DNA of 64,000 nucleotides from Alicyclobacillus fastidiosus. GTDB taxonomy: Bacteria > Bacillota > Bacilli > Alicyclobacillales > Alicyclobacillaceae. Below, one piece after another: positions 8,989 to 16,459 of the stretch. Made by a program: the position numbers and the translations under genes. The notes under the pieces are model-generated. The model was given only the letters and a program-made list of their open reading frames with translations. It ran no database searches and was not told where the DNA came from. The stretch lies in the NCBI RefSeq assembly GCF_026651875.1, contig NZ_CP104067.1:1736001-1800000 (forward strand), written 5' to 3'. Each line of letters starts with the position of its first letter. Positions within the stretch are counted from its first letter, which is position 1.

Positions 8989-9095
8989 CACAATAACGCT
9001 CGTAGGGAGATGATGTGTAATGGAGATGACCGACTGAGGTGTCCTCAAGACCATCGACGACTTACAGAAGGAGACCGCCACGCGCGGTCTTTTTC
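8989..9095 (+). repeat. Dispersed ~107-nt element, copy 1, with mini-ORF and terminator
   Basis: This stretch is repeated at 13206-13313 with about four fifths identity. Both begin CACAATAA, carry a purine-rich ribosome site, then GATGATGTGTAATGGAGATG, a conserved CAAGACCATCGACGACTTAC and a terminal hairpin GACCGC/GCGGTC with five T (9073-9094). An ATG at the right distance from the ribosome site opens a five-codon frame (MEMTD) that stops in both copies. It is likely a short transcript. Function unknown. Bases 9096-9511 after it hold nothing recognisable. Confidence 0.6.
9073..9094 (+). terminator. Terminator of repeat copy 1
   Basis: GACCGC, loop CACGC, GCGGTC, TTTTT. Confidence 0.75.
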
Positions 9096-9511
9096 ATGTT
9101 CGGACCGAAGTTGTGTCGCTCCAGGTGCGTTCAACGTGCGGATGTCAATAAATTCAGCGTCATTCGGTCGATGCCAGAGAATATTTTATTCGCTACTGCG
9201 CAGTATTCATTTTGAAAATTTGATGTTCCCCGTAAAGTGGGTGTACTCCGAATGGTTTTGGTTGTAAATTCTTCAGGCATTGGGTGTAGTTTGCCAACTC
9301 GTTGGTCCGCTCGTGGGACCCCTGTTTGGAGGTCTGCGAAATGCTTCACAATTCCCCCGCTTTCTACCACGTGCCCGTGTCTTCACATGAAAAGGCACCG
9401 CATTGGTGCGTGTATCACGGAGGCGAGGGTTTTAATTTTAGAATCGGGCACGATATCGAAAAAGCAGCGCAGGGGATTGTCGGCGGGGTTCCATTTCGAG
9501 GGGGACAGAAA

Positions 9512-10162
9512 ATGCATTCGCCACACAGACGGAAAAACCTATTTTCTTCCGGAGTGTTTTTAATTTCCTTTTTGATCTCGTTCGCCATATTTGTTGACAA
9601 ATTAGAGCTACATAAGTTGCTGGGCTTCGATATGAAAATCATTCGCGTGGTACAGGCTAGGATTGATCGCTCGAACACACGGCTGATGAAGTGGTTTACT
9701 TTCCTTGGGTCTCCGTTCTCCGTCTCAATGTTGGTCTTATTTTCCACAATTGTTCTGTATTTCAAAGGGAGAAGGCGGGAAGCTGCCAGCCTGTTGGTCG
9801 CAAATGCTGCAGGTGTCGGGTTCAATGAAGTCCTAAAGTTCATATTTCGCCGTCGTCGTCCGGACATTCATCGACTGGTTGTTGAACATGGGTATAGTTT
9901 TCCGAGCGGGCACTCCATGGGTTCTGTGATCTATTACGGAAGCATCACCTATTTTATATGCAGATCGATTCAGAATTCTTTTTGTAAGGTGCTGACCTCG
10001 GCTGTCGGTATGTTCATGGTGTTCATGACTGGCATGAGTCGAATTTATCTAGGGGTTCACTATCCTAGTGACGTCGTATCTGGTTATGCGGCTGGCGGCG
10101 CTTGGTTGAGTGCGTCCATAAAAGGGTTTAATGCCGTTTTACCGAAGCAGAAGCGGTCTTGA
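9512..10162 (+). CDS. PAP2-superfamily membrane phosphatase
   Basis: 216-residue membrane protein of the type-2 phosphatidic-acid phosphatase superfamily, which dephosphorylates lipid phosphates such as undecaprenyl pyrophosphate or phosphatidylglycerophosphate on the outer membrane face. The three phosphatase motifs are intact: KFIFRRRRP, SFPSGHS and SRIYLGVHYPSD. About five to six membrane helices. ATG 9512 follows GAGGGGGA; the frame is open back to 9290, but the extra ~70 residues do not resemble the family. It is a single-gene unit. Whether it acts in peptidoglycan lipid recycling (BcrC-like) or another lipid step cannot be told. Confidence 0.9.
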   Translation: MHSPHRRKNLFSSGVFLISFLISFAIFVDKLELHKLLGFDMKIIRVVQARIDRSNTRLMKWFTFLGSPFSVSMLVLFSTIVLYFKGRRREAASLLVANAAGVGFNEVLKFIFRRRRPDIHRLVVEHGYSFPSGHSMGSVIYYGSITYFICRSIQNSFCKVLTSAVGMFMVFMTGMSRIYLGVHYPSDVVSGYAAGGAWLSASIKGFNAVLPKQKRS

Positions 10163-10245
10163 AGTGCCGCTTCTGGAAATGGAAATGATGGAAATTCAAG
10201 CAGCCCTCCGTCCATTTCCAACCCGTTTGAACACGGTGGGGATAC

Positions 10246-10446
10246 TTAAACCTCAAAGTCGTGGTGTGTGATCTGAATGTACTCGTGCGGTATCAAGGAC
10301 ATCACATATTCAATTGGGGTATTTTTATTTTTTATGTTCATGCGATAATTCCATAACACAGCAAATGGTGTCACCCCGAAAATGATGCACACAAGTACGA
10401 TTGTCAACTGTTTCGCCTCACTCGCTTGGTTGCCCATCAGCCCCAT
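10246..10446 (-). CDS. Possible small membrane protein
   Basis: Up to 66 residues from ATG 10446 (or 63 from ATG 10437). One membrane segment (LTIVLVCIIFGVTPFAVLW) followed by a basic and then His-rich tail (HEYIQITHHDFEV). The ribosome site is poor (GGAATGGGG before the second ATG). The hydrophobic-then-basic layout is that of a real small membrane protein, but no family is recognised and the start is unsure. Confidence 0.35.
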   Translation of the reverse strand: MGLMGNQASEAKQLTIVLVCIIFGVTPFAVLWNYRMNIKNKNTPIEYVMSLIPHEYIQITHHDFEV

Positions 10447-10660
10447 TCCAACGCTGGTGAGCTGTGACGACCACCTCTGTCGTCCTGCCAAAACAAGTGT
10501 ACTTGCGCCATATGAATGCAGTGTGGAATTTTTGTTAAGTGAACACACAGTTATATGTAAAGAATGAAGCGGACTCCAGAGAAGTAACTGGGTAACTGCT
10601 CGTCCCACATTGGAAAGATTTTTTATTTTTGTGGCACATAAAACACAGGAACCACCAATG

Positions 10661-10697
10661 ATAAGAAAATACTATTGTTCCTATTAGTGTTTCTTAT
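10661..10697. promoter_or_regulatory. Inverted repeats overlapping the TSUP promoter (candidate operator)
   Basis: ATAAGAAA (10661-10668) is perfectly mirrored by TTTCTTAT (10690-10697), and inside them a second pair, AGGAAC (10647-10652) with GTTCCT (10677-10682), interleaves. The outer arm abuts the -35 of the promoter at 10697, so a repressor bound here could control the exporter gene. Confidence 0.4.
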
Positions 10698-10725
10698 TTA
10701 CAAATCTGTCTTGCGTCTTTATAAT
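10697..10725 (+). promoter_or_regulatory. Sigma-A promoter for the TSUP exporter gene
   Basis: TTTACA (10697-10702), 17-base spacer, TATAAT (10720-10725), in an AT-rich stretch 43 bases before the start codon. Confidence 0.75.
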
Positions 10726-10767
10726 CCCGGTAAAACGTATATATATAGTTGGGAATGAGACTGGATT

Positions 10768-11532
10768 ATGACCATCGGTATTGTGATCATGGGATTACTT
10801 GTTGGTACTTTAGTGGGACTTACAGGTGTGGGAGCCGCTTCGTTGTTGACGCCTATCCTCGTACTGATGGGTATTCATCCTTCAATCGCTGTTGGCACCG
10901 ATCTCGTGTACAACTCTGTAACTAAGCTCTTTGGTTTTGTTCAACATGCGAGACAAAAGACGGTGAATTATCCACTTGTAAAATACTTAGCATTTGGGAG
11001 TATTCCAGGTGCAGCGGCTGCGGTTGTCGGTCTACATGTATTTAGTGGCTGGTACCATAATGAAGAACAGGTAATTCAATATATATTGGGGTTTGTTTTG
11101 ATGGTTGCCGCCGTTGGAACCTTAATTCGTGTACTATTTGACAGTCGTTTGAAAGTGAACCACCTCCAATCCAAGCCCTTGGAAGAAAAAGTTGGTCTGA
11201 CCATTTTCATTGGCGTCATATTTGGGTTTATCGTTGGGCTAACTTCTATTGGATCCGGTTCATTGTTCGCCCTGGCAATGCTGTATTTGTATCGTTTGAG
11301 TGGGCCCGAAATGGTGGGCACCGATATTGCTCACGCATTCCTCTTGGCAACTGTAGCAGGTGCGCTGAACGCAGGCTTGGGACATGTGAATTACACCTTG
11401 GTAGGTAATCTTTTGGTTGGTTCCATCCCAGGCGTCGTGATCGGTAGTGCGCTTTCCACGAAAGTACCCTCCCGGCCAATTCGTCTGGTCATGTCGGTGT
11501 TAATTTTCTTGAGTGGGTTAAAATTGGTCTAA
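10768..11532 (+). CDS. TauE/SafE (TSUP) family anion exporter
   Basis: 254-residue membrane protein of the TSUP family, about eight helices in two internally repeated halves: GLLVGTLVGLTGVGAASLLTP (in two parts GLLVGTLVGLTG and VGAASLLTP) in the first and FGFIVGLTSIGSGSL in the second, each holding the Gly-rich G-x-G-S/A motif. The family moves sulfite, sulfoacetate, thiosulfate or other sulfur-containing anions. Substrate is not evident. It has its own promoter with interleaved inverted repeats and stands alone. The ribosome site is weak (GGGAATGAG). Confidence 0.88.
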   Translation: MTIGIVIMGLLVGTLVGLTGVGAASLLTPILVLMGIHPSIAVGTDLVYNSVTKLFGFVQHARQKTVNYPLVKYLAFGSIPGAAAAVVGLHVFSGWYHNEEQVIQYILGFVLMVAAVGTLIRVLFDSRLKVNHLQSKPLEEKVGLTIFIGVIFGFIVGLTSIGSGSLFALAMLYLYRLSGPEMVGTDIAHAFLLATVAGALNAGLGHVNYTLVGNLLVGSIPGVVIGSALSTKVPSRPIRLVMSVLIFLSGLKLV

Positions 11533-11564
11533 ACGGGGAAGTCAATGCCCAATGGATGGAGCAA

Positions 11565-11589
11565 CCGCCAGCCCCACCTACGCTGGCGG
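11565..11589 (+). terminator. Hairpin after the TSUP gene
   Basis: CCGCCAGC and GCTGGCGG pair perfectly around a nine-base loop, 32 bases past the stop. No T run follows. Confidence 0.5.
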
Positions 11590-11809
11590 CCATGGCGGCC
11601 ACAATCGCCGCCCTTCCCGAGAACACGAGACGTAGTATATGCAGTCTTAGGTAAAAAGTATGTCGACGTGTCGGGTCTGAAGATTGCGAATATAGAAAGG
11701 GTAGCACACGCTGCCTTTGTGTGTATTTCAGAATCATCACAGTTTATCCGGGTTGAATTAGGGTACTAGGGGAAAGTAAGGTTGCAGCCACAAACCTGGA
11801 GGGAAGCGA

Positions 11810-11980
11810 ATGACAAAATCAAAGGGGCTGGTTCGGCCACGCTGGGGCCTTTATAAGAACGGTGAACTGGTGCTCGTGCACGACAAAAAGGAGATGCTTG
11901 AGGGAAATGTACGGGAATTTATGAAACAAGAAGGGAGTCGCTCGAGCACGTTTGAAATTAAGCCAAACACGATTTTTTAA
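11810..11980 (+). CDS. Small hypothetical protein (56 aa)
   Basis: ATG 11810 follows GGAGGGAAG (11799-11807). The product begins MTKSKGLVRPRWGLYKNGEL, continues with a VLVHDKKEML stretch, and ends FEIKPNTIF. Basic, soluble, with alternating beta-type residues in the middle. No family recognised. The ideal ribosome site and compact frame support it as real. Confidence 0.6.
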   Translation: MTKSKGLVRPRWGLYKNGELVLVHDKKEMLEGNVREFMKQEGSRSSTFEIKPNTIF

Positions 11981-12206
11981 CTTGACTAGAACAATGGTAC
12001 TGCATAGGGCTTAGCTGTTGGATAGAAAATACCGCCACAGCCGATGCCTGGCGGTCAAAGATGAGGGATGGAAAGAAGGAGTGTTAGCTCCATAAACCCA
12101 GTCTCGCCGACGTTTTGGTAGTTCAAACGCAAACATCGTCTTACGGAACTTGCAGAAGTGATCGCCACTCGAGCGACATGTCACGCAAGAGTGGCCCTTA
12201 ACACCA

Positions 12207-12410
12207 TCAGTCGAGAGGTTCAATGGTCACTCGCACACGACGCCCCTCTAAATTCAATAATGAACTTTGCAGACTACGCCCTTGGTGATTCCATATGTCG
12301 CTGCAAAGCATACTCATTCCATCCTCAGTCGTGATCCAATATTGGGACACTTCTCCTTCGATATAGGACGACATCACATACAATCGGTGATCCTCTCTCA
12401 TTTCGGACAT
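12207..12410 (-). CDS. Small hypothetical protein (67 aa)
   Basis: ATG 12410 follows GGAGGG (12418-12423 on this strand). The 67-residue product (MSEMREDHRLYVMSSYIEGE at the start, RRVRVTIEPLD at the end) alternates polar and beta-forming residues (VSQYWITTEDG), as in a small beta-sheet protein. No membrane segment or known motif. The frame is also open 12 codons upstream, but the ribosome site decides the start. Confidence 0.6.
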   Translation of the reverse strand: MSEMREDHRLYVMSSYIEGEVSQYWITTEDGMSMLCSDIWNHQGRSLQSSLLNLEGRRVRVTIEPLD

Positions 12411-12612
12411 CAAAATCCCTCCATTCGTACTGTTGTGCTGCTTCATACATATGCGCTGTTTGTGGATCGTAATTCACCATTAACGCGTGATAAATACGCC
12501 ATTCGAGTGATTGTTACGTGTTTTTCCGGGGAGATTAAATGGAAATCAGGTGGTGCGTTCCGAACGACATTGTTCAATTTTCATATCGAACGTCATCGTT
12601 TCGCATCAATCT

Positions 12613-13161
12613 TCATCCGGAGATAGACTGATACACGCGATTTGTCTGGATCCTCAGATTAAAAATCGCTAATAATACGATGGTTACTGCGGACAAGATG
12701 GCATGAAATATGACGTTGACACTACCTGAGGCGATAACAATACAGCCCCTGAAAGCCAAGCAATGATACCCACTTTCCAGCGAGACGGAGTATGATTCGG
12801 AATCACGTGTCTCGCTCCGATGCGGGTTTTTGAGACAGGAAATTTCATAGCGTATACAACGGTTGCGATGACTACCAGGAAAGTACACACAAGCAGTGGC
12901 GCGGGGGCGACGAAGTTGTGGTATAGATGTATAGGAATACCAAGCATTGATTCCGAGTGCCATTCCATAATCACCAGATCCCAAACTTGGGAAGTGTGGA
13001 TTGACTAAACTTTGGGTTGCCAACCCCTCCTCCAAAACGCCAAAGGCCGCAGCTAACATCAATACACCGGGGGTACCAAGATTTTTCCGACGCGCTATTT
13101 TACGAATGAGGTAAAAAATTCCTCTGCCTGAGGATAGAACTGAGGTGAACGCGCGTGAACC
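12613..13161 (-). pseudogene. Frameshifted multi-spanning membrane protein gene
   Basis: Three stretches in different frames read together as one membrane protein. 13161-~12925: FYLIRKIARRKNLGTPGVLM, AAAFGVLEEGLATQSLVNPHF and GMALGINAWYSYTS. ~12920-12750 in the next frame: HLYHNFVAPAPLLVCTFLVV, IATVVYAMKF and KVGIIAWLSGA. ~12740-12613 back in the first frame: VIFHAILSAVTIVLLAIFNL. At least two frameshifts and no clear start mark it as decayed. The EEGLATQS motif next to a helix hints at a transporter or membrane-protease-like parent, but no family is assigned. Confidence 0.5.
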
Positions 13162-13205
13162 ACGACACTGCCCTGCAGACGGTGTATAAACCGTGATTCC
13201 CTGCG

Positions 13206-13313
13206 CACAATAATGGTCGTAAGGAGGATGATGTGTAATGGAGATGACCGATTAGGGGATTTTCAAGACCATCGACGACTTACAGGAAGAGGCCGCCATG
13301 TGCGGTCTTTTTC
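13206..13313 (+). repeat. Dispersed ~107-nt element, copy 2, with mini-ORF and terminator
   Basis: Second copy of the element at 8989. It has a better ribosome site (AAGGAGG at 13215-13221), one extra base before GATGATGTGTAATGGAGATG, the same five-codon frame MEMTD closed by TAG instead of TGA, the same CAAGACCATCGACGACTTAC block and a terminator (GGCCGC/GCGGTC, TTTTT, 13291-13312). Conservation of the whole unit at two distant sites suggests a functional transcript or a small mobile or duplicated unit. Confidence 0.6.
13291..13312 (+). terminator. Terminator of repeat copy 2
   Basis: GGCCGC, loop CATGT, GCGGTC (one G-U pair), TTTTT. Confidence 0.7.
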
Positions 13314-13354
13314 GTTTCCTCAAGTGTTTGGGCAGCGACTGCTTGACATACAAG

Positions 13355-13386
13355 GATGCCCTCATCCGGCACAGGGTGAGGGCATC
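13355..13386 (-). terminator. Hairpin downstream of the LysM gene
   Basis: GATGCCCTCA and TGAGGGCATC form a perfect 10-bp stem just after the stop of the leftward LysM gene. No T run on either strand. Confidence 0.55.
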
Positions 13387-13391
13387 ACTGA

Positions 13392-13601
13392 TCATTGCTT
13401 GTTCCAGTAGTGACTCATTGACTGATGTTTGTGCTTGACGACTTCGTCGTAATGGGGGCTTGGCACACGCAATACTTGCCCTTTGTGAATGACATTCGGA
13501 TTTCGAATGCCGTTTGCTTTAGCGATGGCCTCGACGGTCGTGTCGTACTTTGCCGCAATCGTCCCCAAGGTGTCTCCACGTTGGACAATATATTTAACCA
13601 T
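13392..13601 (-). CDS. LysM-domain protein (69 aa)
   Basis: A single LysM peptidoglycan/chitin-binding module with a short tail. The domain covers residues 3-48 (YIVQRGDTLGTIAAKYDTTV, IAKANGIRNPNVIHKGQVL) and the tail is His/Lys/Ser-rich (HKHQSMSHYWNKQ). There is no signal peptide, which is usual for single-LysM proteins of the mother-cell or spore-coat SafA/YkvP kind. AGGAGGGG precedes the ATG by nine bases. Likely binds peptidoglycan in the cell or forespore envelope. Confidence 0.88.
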   Translation of the reverse strand: MVKYIVQRGDTLGTIAAKYDTTVEAIAKANGIRNPNVIHKGQVLRVPSPHYDEVVKHKHQSMSHYWNKQ

Positions 13602-13757
13602 AAGATCTAGTCCCCTCCTGGTTTCTTTGGCGATTCTCCGCCATTCACCACAACATATGACACATGTCTAGAAAGCGAGTGTATGCTTGCCTATGGCAGT
13701 GTGAACGCCATAGGCGCCGACAGAAGCAGTTGCATTTAAGACCTTGTCGAAGGGGAC

Positions 13758-13907
13758 ATGTTTGGCGTTCTGTCCAAGCATTTCTACAGCGTGGCGATGG
13801 CCGAAGCATTCAAGGATTTATATCTACTGGCCAACTTCCAGTATTCTGCAGGAGCCATGGCACAATCGATGCAGCTTTTTGGGCGTTCATTTTTGGTCGT
13901 GTTGTAA
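13758..13907 (+). CDS. Possible small protein (49 aa), overlapping the flavin-protein gene end
   Basis: ATG 13758 lies two bases after GAAGGGGA, an unusually short spacing, so the start may be the internal ATG (13797). The product is Ala/Met/Phe-rich and mildly amphipathic (MFGVLSKHFYSVAMAEAFKD, LYLLANFQYSAGAMAQSMQL). Its end overlaps the convergent pyridoxamine-oxidase-like gene by 21 bases. The composition looks protein-like, but there is no family match. Confidence 0.35.
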   Translation: MFGVLSKHFYSVAMAEAFKDLYLLANFQYSAGAMAQSMQLFGRSFLVVL

Positions 13908-14462
13908 ATCGGCTTTTCGAGTACGACCGGGATAAAACATCATCGACATTTGGTTAGGGTTCTCCTTGGCTGTTATTTTCTCTCCCCGTAAACGGTATAC
14001 GGCTACGTGACTGCCTGCTCCCGAGACATAGGATCGTACATGTCCAGAATGCAACGGTGTATCGTAATACCCTGGAACATATTTGCACAGCATGGCTTCC
14101 AGTGCCGAGGTGGCTTCGTCGAAGTCTTCTACAACTGCAATTTTTCCAAATACCATCGCACTGAGATAGGCAGTATCTGTTTTTGCAGGCACGGGATGAG
14201 CGATGGTCCCTACTTCATCTGCAACGGTAAATGTGGCTTTGGGCGAATTCGACATCAAGTTTGCCTTTCTTCCGTACTGTGCACCGTGAACATAAATGCT
14301 ATCTGAATGCCATACAAAGTTGAGCGGAACGACATACGGTTCATCGCCATCGACCAACCCTAAGTAGCCCACTCGACTTGTCCGCAGCAAATGGTCCACA
14401 GCAGTTGCGTCGGTGATGGCCAAGTTTTGCTTGCGTATGCCGTCCGTCGTGATATTCATCAT
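13887..14462 (-). CDS. Pyridoxamine 5'-phosphate oxidase-family flavin protein
   Basis: 191-residue split-barrel flavin-binding protein of the PPOX/NimA-like group: DHLLRTSRVGYLGLVDGDEP and YVVPLNFVWHSDSIYVHGA form the FMN-binding barrel strands, and KANLMSNSPKATFTVADE the following helix. Such proteins reduce small molecules such as nitroimidazoles or coenzyme F420-like cofactors, or bind haem. GGAGG stands seven bases before ATG 14462. It is divergent from a MocR regulator with a shared intergenic inverted repeat, a classic arrangement for MocR/PdxR control of a vitamin-B6 or flavin-linked gene. Confidence 0.88.
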   Translation of the reverse strand: MMNITTDGIRKQNLAITDATAVDHLLRTSRVGYLGLVDGDEPYVVPLNFVWHSDSIYVHGAQYGRKANLMSNSPKATFTVADEVGTIAHPVPAKTDTAYLSAMVFGKIAVVEDFDEATSALEAMLCKYVPGYYDTPLHSGHVRSYVSGAGSHVAVYRLRGEKITAKENPNQMSMMFYPGRTRKADLQHDQK

Positions 14463-14480
14463 AGGGAAACCTCCAAGTCC

Positions 14481-14513
14481 ATTGTTCGGTGAGTCTGCTT
14501 GATCCAGAACAAT
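14481..14513. promoter_or_regulatory. Candidate MocR operator
   Basis: ATTGTTC (14481-14487) and GAACAAT (14507-14513) are inverted with centres 26 bases apart, each extended on one side (CGG, CTGG). They sit between the divergent PPOX and MocR genes, just upstream of the -10 at 14533. Two half-sites on one DNA face fit the two-armed MocR dimer. Confidence 0.5.
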
Positions 14514-14532
14514 CCAAACAAATTTTTAAGAG

Positions 14533-14538
14533 TATAAT
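14533..14538 (+). promoter_or_regulatory. -10 element of the mocR promoter
   Basis: TATAAT. The -35 region is poor and is overlapped by the inverted repeat, consistent with regulated transcription. Confidence 0.5.
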
Positions 14539-14570
14539 GAGAGGGATCGCTTCCGTCAACAACGTAGAGA

Positions 14571-16019
14571 ATGAAGGTTTATGGAATGAGGCTTCCATAT
14601 ATTCGATTGAGAACAGATAGTACAGCACCGAGGTATGTGCAGATTGCAGAACAATTGGTGGAAGGAATTCGCAGACGGGAATGGAAATATGGTGAAAAAT
14701 TACCCGGTGTACGTGAACTTTCCAATCATCTGAACGTGAGCTTGGAAACCATTCAGCGGGCATATCACGTCCTTCAAGAACAGGGATGGGTGGAGAGCAA
14801 ATCGCGGCGAGGGACGACTGTCTCAGCCAATGTTGTTACATCGCCAATTCCCCTGCCTAAACCAGACGCTGAGAAACATGCGCGCTTTGTTCACGAACTG
14901 AGACGAAGTTCGAACCTCCCTGGAATCATACCTGTGTCAGGCGGATCTCCGGGGGCGGACATGGACCAGTTGAAATTTTTTCAGGCCCATGCGCACGAGT
15001 GCGTTAGGTTGGCAACGATGGAAGAATCGTTCGATCCGTTTGGAATTCCCGAGCTCAGATCTCGACTTCAAGGGTGGTTGACACTCTACGGTGCTTATTC
15101 GAGGTTGGAACAACTATGTGTGGTATCAGGTACACAACAGGCGCTGCAGCTCATTGCATCGCTTGAAGTGACACAAGATTCAATTGTGTTCGTCCCAGAA
15201 ATGTGTTACTTAGCAGCTGCAGAAATCTTTCGCGACCATGGTGCTCACATCCGTACGTTATCGATTGGTTCCGATGGCATTGATTTACGTCCTTTGGAGC
15301 AGGCATTAAAATCCAAGCGAGTATCGCTCGTGTACACCATGCCAAACGGCCTCTACCCAACCGGATGGTCTTACTCAATCGATCAAAAGCAGAAACTTGT
15401 TGAGTGGTCCCAAACTTATCAGTTTACATTAGTGGAGGACGATTACTATGCAGGTTTCTATTATCCAGAGAAACCACCTGTATCGCTGCTCTCTTTGGCG
15501 AAGCCAACTACACCTTTATATTACTTAGCATCATTTAGCCACTTGACGCATCCTAGTTTTCGATTAGGAATGATGGTTTGCCCGAATGAAGCGGTTCAGA
15601 AAATGGAGCGAAAAAAGTTCCTGGCCGACAGCCACACCTCGACCCTGAACCAACATTTCTTGCTCAAACTGTTTGAATCCGAATCGTTAGAGGATTCCCT
15701 TTCACTAAAGCGGGCAGTGTATCGTCAGCGGAGGACCGATGCTCTGGTAAGTTGCGCTCGGTGGCTACCCACTGCATGTACATATCATCCGTCAGATTGC
15801 GGATTTAGTTCGTGGGTGACAACACCTCAGAAGCTGGGCTTTTCATTTTTTTACGCATGTTTGGAGGCAGGGGTTCTCGTCATGCCTGACGAGGCATTTT
15901 CCTTGACTGATACGCATGCAGGATTTCAAATCAATTTTGCTGGCATTGAGGCTCAATATTTAGATGAAGGCATTCGACGGATTGCTCGGGTCCTTCACCA
16001 TCTGTACCGTCACAGGTAA
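14571..16019 (+). CDS. MocR-family regulator (GntR HTH fused to aminotransferase fold)
   Basis: 482-residue regulator. Residues ~15-80 are a GntR winged helix (YVQIAEQLVEGIRRREWKYG, EKLPGVRELSNHLNVSLETI); the rest is a type-I aminotransferase fold (VSGTQQALQLIASLEVTQDS, YTMPNGLYPTGWSYS, VEDDYYAGFYYPEKP). At the position of the PLP lysine the protein reads YLASFSHLTHPSFRLGMMVC: the usual SFSK lysine is replaced by H (SFSHLTHPSFRLG), so PLP may not be held as a Schiff base, an oddity for the family. It probably controls the divergent flavin-protein gene. Confidence 0.9.
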   Translation: MKVYGMRLPYIRLRTDSTAPRYVQIAEQLVEGIRRREWKYGEKLPGVRELSNHLNVSLETIQRAYHVLQEQGWVESKSRRGTTVSANVVTSPIPLPKPDAEKHARFVHELRRSSNLPGIIPVSGGSPGADMDQLKFFQAHAHECVRLATMEESFDPFGIPELRSRLQGWLTLYGAYSRLEQLCVVSGTQQALQLIASLEVTQDSIVFVPEMCYLAAAEIFRDHGAHIRTLSIGSDGIDLRPLEQALKSKRVSLVYTMPNGLYPTGWSYSIDQKQKLVEWSQTYQFTLVEDDYYAGFYYPEKPPVSLLSLAKPTTPLYYLASFSHLTHPSFRLGMMVCPNEAVQKMERKKFLADSHTSTLNQHFLLKLFESESLEDSLSLKRAVYRQRRTDALVSCARWLPTACTYHPSDCGFSSWVTTPQKLGFSFFYACLEAGVLVMPDEAFSLTDTHAGFQINFAGIEAQYLDEGIRRIARVLHHLYRHR

Positions 16020-16099
16020 AATAAGTAAGGGAATAGGAAGGTGGCAATCGGGAGGGTTTACCGAATTTATGCAGAAACGTGTAAGCGGGAGGTTTCATC

Positions 16100-16327
16100 G
16101 TGACGTTCAACTATGAAAAAGCGTTCCCGTTGACGCGACATGAGTTATGTTTGGGGTTAGCCTATCTCGCAGGCATCATGCTATCGTCATTTTTCATTGG
16201 CATCGTCATCAGTATGCCGATGCCAAAAGAACTGCGAAAAATTGCTAGGATATTCATAAGCCTTGTGTGTTTTATCGGCACCATGTTTTACTTATTGTAT
16301 CACCCGAGCTCAATTGTGCGTATTTGA
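16100..16327 (+). CDS. Small two-helix membrane protein
   Basis: 75 residues from GTG 16100, with GGGAGG at 16088-16093. Two membrane segments (LGLAYLAGIMLSSFFIGIVI, IFISLVCFIGTMFYLLYH) joined by a short basic loop (PMPKELRKIAR). A good terminator lies on its stop codon. Clear ribosome site plus terminator make it a convincing gene. Family not recognised. Confidence 0.7.
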   Translation: MTFNYEKAFPLTRHELCLGLAYLAGIMLSSFFIGIVISMPMPKELRKIARIFISLVCFIGTMFYLLYHPSSIVRI

Positions 16328-16348
16328 TCCCGCTATGCGGGATTTTTT
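16327..16348 (+). terminator. Terminator of the two-helix membrane protein gene
   Basis: ATCCCGC, loop TAT, GCGGGAT, then six T. Confidence 0.85.
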
Positions 16349-16459
16349 CATTTCTGCTGTTTTGTTGATGGAACATTTATTTCAAGCGACTTTTGTACGA
16401 GGAACAAGAGGCTTCCCTGCAGCAGCGCTTACGCCACTTTTCGGGCAGCCCCTCGCATG

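Noticed and set aside
9290-9511. Extension of the PAP2 gene upstream by ~70 codons
   Set aside because: The extra residues do not resemble the family, while ATG 9512 has a purine-rich site at the right distance.
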